Shown piece after piece: positions 55,013 to 62,555 of a stretch of DNA of 64,000 nt. The notes under the pieces are model-generated. The model ran no database searches, was not told the DNA's origin, and worked only from the letters and a program-made list of their open reading frames with translations. A program made the translations under genes and the position numbers. This DNA comes from Mangrovimicrobium sp033283385 (GTDB lineage: Bacteria > Pseudomonadota > Gammaproteobacteria > Pseudomonadales > Halieaceae): the NCBI GenBank assembly GCA_033283385.1, contig JAWMQQ010000001.1:1736001-1800000 (forward strand). The letters are read 5' to 3'. Position 1 is the first letter of the stretch; each line of letters starts with the position of its first letter.

Positions 55013-57418
55013 ATGAACGGCGAAAATTACATCCGCTGGTTCGACCAGATCGGCATGGACGACATCCCGCTGGTCGGCGGCAAAACAGCCTCCCTGGGAG
55101 AGATGTACCGGCAGCTGAAGACCGCAGGTGTCGCAGTGCCCAACGGCTTTGCGATTACCAGCGATGCGTTCCGGCTGGTGATGGATAGCGCGCAGCTCTG
55201 GCAGCCGCTGCGGGAGGCTCTGCAGGACCTGCCGCCGGACGATGCCGACGCCTTGCAGCGGGCCGGCGCAAAAGCGCGCGCTCTGGTCTACGAAGCCGGC
55301 CTGCCGGACCCCCTGCCGGAGCAGATCGTCGCGGCGAGCGCCCGGCTGCGCGAAGAGTACGGTGACGACCTGCGCCTGGCGGTGCGCAGTTCCGCCACCG
55401 CGGAGGACCTGCCCACCGCGAGCTTCGCCGGCCAGCACGAATCCTACCTGAACATCGACGATGACGAGGCGCTGCTGGATGCCTGCCGGCGCTGCTTCGC
55501 CTCCCTGTTCACCGACCGTGCGATCAGCTACCGGCAGCGCAACGGCTTCGATCACTTCAAGGTGGCGCTGACCATCGCGGTGATGAAAATGGTGCGCGCC
55601 GACCTCGCCTCCAGCGGCGTCATGTTTACCCTGGACACCGACAGCGGCTTCCGCGATGTGGTGTTCCTCACCGGCTGCTACGGGCTGGGTGAAAACATCG
55701 TGCAGGGCGCCGTGGACCCGGACGAGTTCTATGTACACAAGCCCACCTTCCAGGCCGGGCACCGCGCCGTGTTGCGCCGGCACCTGGGGCAAAAGCAGCT
55801 GACCCTGGTCTGCGGCGAGGGGGCGGATACGCTGGAGAATACCGACACGCCCGCGGATCGCCGTGCGCAGTACTGCCTGGACGACGCGGAAGTACTGCAG
55901 TTGGCGGACTACGCCCTGCGCGCCGAAGAGCACTACAGCCGCCTGAAGGGCGAACCGTGCCCCATGGACCTGGAGTGGGCGAAGGACGGCGTGGACGGCC
56001 AGCTCTACCTGGTGCAGGCGCGGCCCGAAACCGTGGCGTCCCGGCGGCCGCACAACCAGTTGACGCGCTTCCGGCTCACCGGCAAGGGCGAGGTGCTGGC
56101 CCGCGGCCGCGCCATCGGCACCGGGATCGCCAGCGGCGCACTGCGCTATATCGCCAGTTCCGAGCAGTTGGCAGACTTCCGCGACGGCGAGGTGCTGTTC
56201 GCCGACAGCACCAGCCCAGACTGGGGTCCCGCCATGCGCCGCGCCGCCGCCCTGATCACACGGCGCGGCGGTCGCACCTGCCACGCGGCGATCGTCGCCA
56301 GGGAATTCGGCATTCCCGCGGTGGTCGGCATCGGCGACGGCGGGGAAGGACTGGAGGACGGTCGTGAAGTCACGCTGTCATGCGCCAGCGGCGAAGTCGG
56401 TGTGGTGTATGCGGGGGAAGTACCCTTTGAGAGGGAGACCACGGAACTCGAGTCCGTGCCGGTCCCGCGCACCCGCATGATGATCAACCTCGGCAGCCCG
56501 GACCAGGCCTTCCGCCTCAGCGCGCTGCCCTGCGCCGGAGTGGGGCTGGCGCGCATGGAGTTCATCGTCAACGAATACATCAAGGCCCACCCCATGGCGC
56601 TGCTGCAGCCGGAGCGGGTGAGCGACCCGGCCGAGCGTGAGCAGCTCCGGCAACTGACGGCAAACTACAAGGACGGGGCCGCGTTCTTCATAGAACAGCT
56701 CTCCGAGGGTGTCGGCACCATCGCGGCGGCGTTCTACCCGCGTCCGGTGATCGTCCGCACCTCGGATTTCAAGACCAACGAGTACGCCAGCCTTATCGGC
56801 GGCGCCGCCTTCGAGCCCCACGAGGAAAACCCGATGATCGGTTTTCGCGGCGCCTCCCGCTACGCCCACGAGGCCTACGCGCCAGGTTTTGCGCTGGAAT
56901 GCGCCGCCCTGTTGCGCGCGCGACGCGAGATGGGGCTGACCAACCTGAAGCTGATGATCCCGTTCTGCCGACGCGTCGGCGAGGCGCAACAGGTGCTGGC
57001 GGCGATGGCCGAACACGGGCTGGTTCGCGGCCAGGACGGCCTGGAGATCTACATGATGTGCGAGATCCCCAACAACGTCGTGCTGATCGACGAATTCAGC
57101 GCATTGTTCGACGGCATCTCGATCGGCTCCAACGACCTCACCCAGCTGACCCTGGGCGTCGACCGGGACTCAGACATCGTGGCATTCGACTTCGACGAGC
57201 GAGACCCCGGTGTCATGAAAATGCTCCGCTGGGCGATCGAGGGCGCCCACCGGAACGGCATCCCTGCGGGTATCTGCGGGCAGGCGCCCTCCGATTACCC
57301 GGAGGTGGCGGAATACCTGGTTCGCCTGGGGATAGACTCGATCAGTCTCAACCCGGATGTGCTGGTGGAAACCATCCGTCGGGTGGTGGATATCGAGAAG
57401 CAGGCGGGGCAGGGCTGA
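55013..57418 (+). CDS. ppsA: Phosphoenolpyruvate synthase
   Basis: A 801-residue enzyme making PEP from pyruvate and ATP for gluconeogenesis. The N-terminal ATP-grasp half shows LVGGKTASLGEMYR and VRSSATAEDLPTASFAGQHESYL (seen in part). The swivelling domain carries GGRTCHAAIVAREFGIPAVVG with the phosphorylated His. The C-terminal TIM barrel has VRTSDFKTNEYASLIGG and GSNDLTQLTLGVDRDS with substrate-binding residues. Length is near E. coli PpsA (792). Needed for growth on propionate or amino acids, both suggested by the window. Regulatory protein PpsR is not present here. Confidence 0.96.
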   Translation: MNGENYIRWFDQIGMDDIPLVGGKTASLGEMYRQLKTAGVAVPNGFAITSDAFRLVMDSAQLWQPLREALQDLPPDDADALQRAGAKARALVYEAGLPDPLPEQIVAASARLREEYGDDLRLAVRSSATAEDLPTASFAGQHESYLNIDDDEALLDACRRCFASLFTDRAISYRQRNGFDHFKVALTIAVMKMVRADLASSGVMFTLDTDSGFRDVVFLTGCYGLGENIVQGAVDPDEFYVHKPTFQAGHRAVLRRHLGQKQLTLVCGEGADTLENTDTPADRRAQYCLDDAEVLQLADYALRAEEHYSRLKGEPCPMDLEWAKDGVDGQLYLVQARPETVASRRPHNQLTRFRLTGKGEVLARGRAIGTGIASGALRYIASSEQLADFRDGEVLFADSTSPDWGPAMRRAAALITRRGGRTCHAAIVAREFGIPAVVGIGDGGEGLEDGREVTLSCASGEVGVVYAGEVPFERETTELESVPVPRTRMMINLGSPDQAFRLSALPCAGVGLARMEFIVNEYIKAHPMALLQPERVSDPAEREQLRQLTANYKDGAAFFIEQLSEGVGTIAAAFYPRPVIVRTSDFKTNEYASLIGGAAFEPHEENPMIGFRGASRYAHEAYAPGFALECAALLRARREMGLTNLKLMIPFCRRVGEAQQVLAAMAEHGLVRGQDGLEIYMMCEIPNNVVLIDEFSALFDGISIGSNDLTQLTLGVDRDSDIVAFDFDERDPGVMKMLRWAIEGAHRNGIPAGICGQAPSDYPEVAEYLVRLGIDSISLNPDVLVETIRRVVDIEKQAGQG

Positions 57419-57436
57419 ACCCGGCCAGCCCGGGAG

Positions 57437-57976
57437 TCACCAGAAACGCACGCGCCCCGTATCGACGTGGACGAAACCGGAATCGGGGTAGTAGCCCACG
57501 CCACCGGCTTTCATGGCCAGCGCGGTTTCGCGCAGTTTCCTGAGTTTGCAGCCGGGCAGGCTGATATCGATGGCCTGGCCTTCCATGTGCAGGCTGTGTT
57601 TCGCCACGCCACTGCCGGGCGAGCGCAGGGCTGCATTGGTGGCGGGGGAGCGGTAGCCGGAAATCACCTGGTAGGGACGCTCCACGCCGAGCTTGCGCTG
57701 GATGGCGTACAGCTGTTCCAGCAGCGCGGTATCGATGGCGTGGACCTCGCCGGTGCGGTGGTCCCGCAGCAGGTGGTTGATCTCGCCCAGGGCGCGGGTG
57801 CTGTAGGCACCGTCTGCCCAGTAGGTCGTCTCCAGCGATTCACCCGTGTGCAGGTTATGCAGCGCCACCGTGCGCTCGGCGGCTACCGTCGCAAGTGCGC
57901 CGGGTGCGACGCCCACCAGGGCGGCGCCGGCCGCAAGGCCTTGCAGGAATCCCCTGCGATCAATCAATTTTTGCAT
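57437..57976 (-). CDS. Tat-exported murein endopeptidase (YcbK/MepK, DUF882)
   Basis: A 179-residue periplasmic protein of the YcbK/MepK family. A twin-arginine signal (DRRGFLQGLAAGAALVG, then an Ala-rich stretch) spans residues 6-33. The mature enzyme has LEQLYAIQRKLG, VISGYRSPATNAAL, then KHSLHMEGQAIDI with the zinc-binding His and Asp, and GFVHVDTGRVRFW with the third His. E. coli MepK cleaves D,D and L,D cross-links in peptidoglycan. It follows an L,D-transpeptidase gene on the same strand, the same pair as ycbB-ycbK of E. coli. Confidence 0.92.
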   Translation of the reverse strand: MQKLIDRRGFLQGLAAGAALVGVAPGALATVAAERTVALHNLHTGESLETTYWADGAYSTRALGEINHLLRDHRTGEVHAIDTALLEQLYAIQRKLGVERPYQVISGYRSPATNAALRSPGSGVAKHSLHMEGQAIDISLPGCKLRKLRETALAMKAGGVGYYPDSGFVHVDTGRVRFW

Positions 57977-58106
57977 TCAAACTACCGCTTTATTGGTTTC
58001 GTCGCGCTACCGGCTGCCGCTGCGAAGCGCGTAAATATCGGGGTTCGCAGCGGGTCGCGCCGCGAGCAGCCCGGGGGCCGGTGGGGGAATGATTACCGTG
58101 GCGGCG

Positions 58107-59750
58107 TCAATCGTCGCCCAACAGGTCGGTGAGTTTACCGTCCCGGTGATAGATATCGTCGGCAAAAAATACGGCGTCCCCGTCCGACCATGCGGTCAAG
58201 TAGACCACGAAAAGCGGTGTCGGTCGAGGCAGCGGCCGGGAGACGGTCTCTCCGCTGGCGATGAGCGACTGCAGGTTCTGCCGGTCCAGTTCAGGATCGC
58301 CGTCCGCCAGGAATCCAGCGAGCCCCAGCGCGTCGGACAGCCTGATGCAGCCGGAACTCAGCGCGCGGGTCGCGCGCTGGAACAGCTTGCGCTCCGGTGT
58401 GTCGTGCAAGTAGATCGCGTTGGCGTTGCCCAGCGGGAACTTGATGCGGCCCATGGCGTTTTCCGGGCCGGGGTCCTGGCGCAGGTGGTAGGGAAAAAGA
58501 TGTCCCCTGAAAGCAGCCCAATCCAGCGTCGCGGGGTCCAGTTCAAGGTGTCGGCCATCGGCCAAATCCAGCACGTGGATGTGCCTGGATGCGAGATATC
58601 CGGGGTTGCGAATCTGCGCGGGCACCAGGTCTTTCACGGCAATGATCCAGGGCACGTCCCAGTAGGGATTGACGACCAGGCGCGTGACGCTGTCTGCAAA
58701 GGACGGGGTGGGGCGGTCGGGCCTGCCGGCAATTACCGGCATGGACAGGACTTCGCGCCCGTCGAGGTATCCGTGCAGCTGGAAACCGGGGACATTGACC
58801 AGCAGGTAGCGCGCACCAGGCTCGCGAGGCAGCCAGCGCAAGCGCTCGAGGCTTGCCTTTATCTGGGCGATACGCAACCCAACGGGGGTGTTCAGCGCGG
58901 CCAATGTAGCCCGTCCAACAAGCCCATCATCTGCCAGGGTATGCCTGGTCTGGAATTGCCGGACCGTGCGCTCCAGGTCCTGGTCGAACCGCTCCGGATC
59001 AGTGCCGTCGTTGCCGGGACTGTAGCCCTCGATATCGAGCCTTGCGCGCAGTGTCCTGACACGGGAATCCAGATCGCCCGGGCGCAGGGTTGGACCGGCA
59101 TCGAGCTGCGGCCAGCCGCCGCGATCCCGTATCGCACGGTATGTGGCCAGCGCAGAGAGCAGCTGCCGGTACCCGGGTTCCCGAGGCGTTAACGCGTAAA
59201 GCTCAGAACGGATATCGCCACTGGCGATGGCATCGCCCAGGAACGCGGCGGCATCGAAGGGATTCCGGTGCATCTCCCATCCGGGATCCACCTTCGCCGG
59301 CTGGTACCGCCCGCGCGCCAGGTCGGTAGCCAGTCGCACTGCAGCCCGAGTCATGGCTGCGTCCTGGTCGCCGCAATCTCCCGAATCTTCACCATTGCGC
59401 ACTTCTGCAAGCCTTGCCAACGCATACTGCCCGGGCTCGAGACCGTGCAGCCGGCTTTCGCGTATGGCGTCGAGCAGGGCACCTGCCTGCGGCAGTAAGC
59501 CCCCATTCACGGCGTCGTGCCAGGCCGGCGCGTTGGCACGGGAGGCGTAAAAGGCGCGCACAGCGGCGGCGTCTGGTGAATCGGTGACCATTGCCGGCCG
59601 CATGTGAATCACGCAGGCGCCAGGGTCGGCTCCGGGACCAGAAGCCAGCCCGGCAACGGCCAAACCGCTTGCCAGCGCCAGCAGCAAAAGTAGAGAACCC
59701 ACCAATCCTGAACGACCCTGCAACACGACGCGGAATCTCCCGCTTTGCAT
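58107..59750 (-). CDS. L,D-transpeptidase of the YcbB/LdtD type
   Basis: A 547-residue periplasmic transpeptidase that makes 3-3 cross-links in peptidoglycan. One N-terminal hydrophobic segment (about residues 17-38) serves as signal or anchor. A scaffold domain with a peptidoglycan-binding repeat (LERTVRQFQTRHTLADDGLVGRAT, seen in part) precedes the YkuD catalytic domain, where SSGCIRL near residue 464 holds the catalytic Cys and PYWDVPW the loop before it. ATG 59750 (MQSGRFR) is preferred to a frame extension of 26 residues. Upstream is an AT-rich gap with a palindrome. Confidence 0.92.
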   Translation of the reverse strand: MQSGRFRVVLQGRSGLVGSLLLLLALASGLAVAGLASGPGADPGACVIHMRPAMVTDSPDAAAVRAFYASRANAPAWHDAVNGGLLPQAGALLDAIRESRLHGLEPGQYALARLAEVRNGEDSGDCGDQDAAMTRAAVRLATDLARGRYQPAKVDPGWEMHRNPFDAAAFLGDAIASGDIRSELYALTPREPGYRQLLSALATYRAIRDRGGWPQLDAGPTLRPGDLDSRVRTLRARLDIEGYSPGNDGTDPERFDQDLERTVRQFQTRHTLADDGLVGRATLAALNTPVGLRIAQIKASLERLRWLPREPGARYLLVNVPGFQLHGYLDGREVLSMPVIAGRPDRPTPSFADSVTRLVVNPYWDVPWIIAVKDLVPAQIRNPGYLASRHIHVLDLADGRHLELDPATLDWAAFRGHLFPYHLRQDPGPENAMGRIKFPLGNANAIYLHDTPERKLFQRATRALSSGCIRLSDALGLAGFLADGDPELDRQNLQSLIASGETVSRPLPRPTPLFVVYLTAWSDGDAVFFADDIYHRDGKLTDLLGDD

Positions 59751-60148
59751 GTAAACACCGAACCAGCCCCGTTCATGGCGACGAGAACAGATCTCCGCTC
59801 GCAGTTCACCGGGAACGAGGCGGGGCACCGAAAAGCATATGTGAAGGTTTTGAAGGTTTCACGTCGACTATCCGCCAGACCAAAAGTGCCTCCTGCCTAT
59901 GACGTGTTGTCAGGGGGGGAAACAAGGGGACCAGGGGAGAGAGCATGGGGGCTGTGGATAGATCGGTGTCCAGATTCTTAATTTAACATAATATATATTA
60001 TGCGCAGTTGTGGATATTTTTGCGGATTGCTGGAAGTGCTGCTTTTTAAGGGATTTCAGGGGGAAAATGCCACCAGGAGGCTGTAGGAGCCCGCTCTGCG
60101 GGCGATCAGCGGTACCGAAAGGATCGCTATCGCGCGCAGAGCGCGCTC
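59751..60148. other. Intergenic region between ldtD-type and araC genes
   Basis: About 400 bp with no gene. The left part (59751-59960) shows nothing recognisable; 59975-60035 is strikingly AT-rich for this genome and contains a 16-bp palindrome; the right end is a REP pair (60083-60152). The promoter of the L,D-transpeptidase gene must lie in the left or central part. Confidence 0.5.
59986..60001. promoter_or_regulatory. AT-rich perfect 16-bp palindrome
   Basis: CATAATATATATTATG is a perfect palindrome with only two G/C bases in a high-GC region. It lies 236 bp upstream of the L,D-transpeptidase start. It could be a binding site for a dimeric regulator or nucleoid protein. Confidence 0.45.
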
Positions 60149-60152
60149 TTAC
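60083..60152. repeat. REP-like pair at the araC 3' end
   Basis: A forward unit with CCCGCTCTGCGGG core (60083-60110) and an inverse GC-variant (60128-60152, GCGCGCAGAGCGCGC core). In the inverse unit the usual TAGGAGC reads TAAGAGC on the minus strand and supplies the TAA stop of the AraC gene. Confidence 0.88.
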
Positions 60153-60943
60153 GTGCCGGCCCTTTGGGACAACACGCGCTTGCGATACCCGCTCGGCGTA
60201 TCGTGCAACAATGCCTTGAACGACTTGGTAAACGCGGACTGGCTCTTGTAACCAATCCTCAGCGCCACATCGATAATCGGGATCGACTCGTCCTCCAGCA
60301 TCTCCACCGCCTTGAACATCCGGCTGCGCAGGCGGAAGTCTTCCCAGCTCATGCCCATCTTTTCGCTGAACCGGCGCCGCAGCGTGCGCTTGGACATGCC
60401 GACGGCATCGCACACCTCGTCCAGTGTCACCGAGGCCATGTTGTCGACGGTATACGCCATGATCCGGGTAATCCGCGGGTCCTCGGAGACCGGCAGGATC
60501 AGTTCCGTGGGTGTCGCCAGCCAGTCCCGGCACAGCAGCGCGAAAGTGGTGAAAAACGACCTGCCGGTCTCGTCCGTATAACCCTCCAGGATCGGCCAGC
60601 GGATCGACTCCAGAATCATCTCCCGCATCAGCGGCGGCACGCGCAGGATGCTGATGCGCTCCCGCTCCACCGGCAGCATGTCCGCGCGCAGGAAAATCGA
60701 GCCGGAACCGCCGCCCTTCAGCCAGGTGCGGTGCGGCGTGCCCGCGGGAATCCACACCCCGAACCGGTGTGGCACGAGATACCGTGCGGCCTCGTCCTCC
60801 ACCTCGATATAACCCTCGAAGGCGTACTGGATCTGGTGCATTTCGTGGGTATGCCAGCCGGTGTCCACCTCCAGGCCACTGCTGAGGTGGGAGCCACCGA
60901 CAAGGTCCATGCCCGACTGGTTGAGGGAGACGCGCTTGTACAT
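60149..60943 (-). CDS. AraC-family regulator with N-terminal cupin
   Basis: A 264-residue regulator. The N-terminal cupin (about 1-110; WHTHEMHQIQYAFEGYIEVE, PHRFGVWIPAGTPHRTW) is a probable small-ligand sensor. The C-terminal pair of helix-turn-helices (about 165-262) shows VTLDEVCDAVGMSKRTLRRRFSEKMG (in part) and IDVALRIGYKSQSAFTKSFK with the usual GYKSQSAF variant of GFxSxSxF. It is divergent from the amidohydrolase gene and has a good promoter overlapped by direct repeats, so autoregulation and control of the neighbouring genes are likely. The effector is unknown. Its stop is in a REP unit. Confidence 0.92.
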   Translation of the reverse strand: MYKRVSLNQSGMDLVGGSHLSSGLEVDTGWHTHEMHQIQYAFEGYIEVEDEAARYLVPHRFGVWIPAGTPHRTWLKGGGSGSIFLRADMLPVERERISILRVPPLMREMILESIRWPILEGYTDETGRSFFTTFALLCRDWLATPTELILPVSEDPRITRIMAYTVDNMASVTLDEVCDAVGMSKRTLRRRFSEKMGMSWEDFRLRSRMFKAVEMLEDESIPIIDVALRIGYKSQSAFTKSFKALLHDTPSGYRKRVLSQRAGT

Positions 60944-60950
60944 GACACCG

Positions 60951-60981
60951 CATTTTGGCCGCTTGGGAACACATTATGGCC
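60951..60981. promoter_or_regulatory. Direct repeats, candidate AraC-type binding sites
   Basis: CATTTTGGCC (60951-60960) and CATTATGGCC (60972-60981) are direct repeats 21 bp apart, two helical turns, the spacing used by AraC-family proteins. The second overlaps the -10 box of the regulator's own promoter and the first lies close to its start codon, which would suit autorepression. Confidence 0.55.
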
Positions 60982-61001
60982 TTTTAGCGTAAGACTGCCA
61001 A
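60973..61001 (-). promoter_or_regulatory. Sigma70 promoter of the araC-type gene
   Basis: On the minus strand TTGGCA (61001-60996) and CATAAT (60978-60973) are spaced by exactly 17 bp, about 30 bp before the start codon at 60943. A strong housekeeping promoter by sequence. Confidence 0.65.
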
Positions 61002-61132
61002 TTCGGCACTGCATAGACTGGGCTCGATTGCTGGCGGTGACGCAGGTCGCGCCGGCTTTGCAAACCAATAACAGCCGCGCCCTGCCCGCCAGCCGCGCAG
61101 CCAAAAACCACTCTCGCCAAGGAGTCAGTACG

Positions 61133-62458
61133 ATGGAAATGAACGATATGGTACTGGTCAGCGTCGACGATCACATTGTCGAGCCGCCGGACCTCTTCAA
61201 GGGCCACCTCAGCGGCGATGCCCTCGCCAGCGCACCCCAGTTCCACACCACCGCCGCCGGTACCAACCACTGGACCTACCAGGGTAAAACCATGGCCAGC
61301 GCCGGGCTCAACGCCGTGGTCGGCCGCGTGCCCGAGGAATACGGCATGGAGCCGCAGTCCCTCGCGCAGATGCGCAAGGGATGCTGGGACGCCAACGCCC
61401 GGCTCGAGGACATGAATATCAGCGGCGTGGCGGCATCGATGAATTTCGGCAGTATCGGCGGATTCGACGGCAGCGGATGCTTCCATTCGGCTCCCGACAA
61501 GGACCAGGCCCTGCAGCACCTGCGTGCCTACAACGACTGGCACATCCTGGAGTGGTGCGCTACCGACCCCAGCCGCTTCATCCCGCTGGCCATCCTGCCC
61601 ACCTGGGACATGGATGCAACCGTCGCGGAAATCAAACGCGTGGCCGGCATGGGCTGTCATGCGGTGTCCCTGACCGAGAACCCGACCAAGATCGGCCTGC
61701 CCAGCATCCACGACGCCTACTGGGAACCCATGTGGAAGGCACTGGTGGAAAACGATATGACCACCTGCCTGCACATCGGCTCCGGCAACCCTACTCCCAT
61801 CGCCTCCATGGACACCCCGATCGAGGCCTGGATCACCACGATGCCGATGTCCATCGCCGTCGGCGCCTCTGACTGGCTGCAACTCGAAGCACTGCTCAAG
61901 TACCCTGAGATGCGTATCTTCCTGTCGGAGAGCGGCATCGGCTGGGTGCCCTACTTCATGGAACGCGCCGACTACGCCCACTGGCGCCACAAGGCATGGA
62001 CTAACTGCGGTTACGGCGGCCTCAAGCCCAGCGAGGTGTTCAAGCGCCACTTCATGACCTGCTTCGTCGACGACGCCTTCGGCCTGCAGAGCCTGAAACA
62101 CGTGGGCGAGGACATGGTCGCCTTTGAAACCGACTACCCGCACTCAGATGCCCTGTGGCCGGACGTGCCGGAATTCCTCTACAAAACGATGGATTGCCTG
62201 ACCGATGAGCAGATCGACAAGGTCACCCACCTCAACGCCTGCCGCTGGCTGCGCCACGACCTGTTCGGGAGCTACAAGCGCGAGGAACTGACGGTTGGCG
62301 CACTGCGGGCAAAAGCGCAAGCTGCCGGCGTGGATACCACGCCGATTTCGACCGGTGGCAACGCACCACTTGCGGCCGGCGAAGCGAAACGGCGAGTGAC
62401 CTCGGGTGACATCATGAAGATGATGCAGCAGCGCCAGTCGGAAGCGGCCGAAGCGTAA
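61133..62458 (+). CDS. Amidohydrolase-2 family protein (TIM-barrel metal-dependent hydrolase/decarboxylase)
   Basis: A 441-residue amidohydrolase_2 protein. The N-terminal VSVDDHIVEPPDLFKGHL carries the DxHxxEP-like metal motif; TTCLHIGSG supplies a His, LSESGIGWVPYFMERADYAH the barrel-end pattern, and FETDYPHSDALWPD the catalytic Asp region. Members act in aromatic, terpenoid and steroid breakdown, as C-C hydrolases or decarboxylases. ATG 61133 has AAGGAG eight bases upstream; the frame is open far upstream on this strand through the araC gene, which is chance. With the acyl-CoA ligase it probably forms a degradative locus controlled by the AraC protein. Confidence 0.88.
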   Translation: MEMNDMVLVSVDDHIVEPPDLFKGHLSGDALASAPQFHTTAAGTNHWTYQGKTMASAGLNAVVGRVPEEYGMEPQSLAQMRKGCWDANARLEDMNISGVAASMNFGSIGGFDGSGCFHSAPDKDQALQHLRAYNDWHILEWCATDPSRFIPLAILPTWDMDATVAEIKRVAGMGCHAVSLTENPTKIGLPSIHDAYWEPMWKALVENDMTTCLHIGSGNPTPIASMDTPIEAWITTMPMSIAVGASDWLQLEALLKYPEMRIFLSESGIGWVPYFMERADYAHWRHKAWTNCGYGGLKPSEVFKRHFMTCFVDDAFGLQSLKHVGEDMVAFETDYPHSDALWPDVPEFLYKTMDCLTDEQIDKVTHLNACRWLRHDLFGSYKREELTVGALRAKAQAAGVDTTPISTGGNAPLAAGEAKRRVTSGDIMKMMQQRQSEAAEA

Positions 62459-62460
62459 AC

Positions 62461-62537
62461 GCAGGAGCCTGCTACGCAGGCGATCGAGCCCGTGGGAGCC
62501 CGCTATGCGGGCGATCGCCTGCGTAGCAGGCTCCTAC
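62461..62537. repeat. REP/BIME-like cluster at the amidohydrolase-ligase junction
   Basis: Two forward units (GCAGGAGCCTGCTACGCAGG from 62461; GTGGGAGCCCGCTATGCGGG from 62492) and one inverse unit (62513-62537) between two convergent genes. The first begins two bases after the amidohydrolase TAA. Confidence 0.9.
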
Positions 62538-62555
62538 GGGGCTCGGCGGCGGCGA

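Noticed and set aside
60164..62458. A 764-codon plus-strand open frame starting inside the araC gene
   Set aside because: Only the part from ATG 61133 has a ribosome binding site and a recognisable protein family; the upstream part is antisense to a clear AraC regulator and is open because of high GC content.
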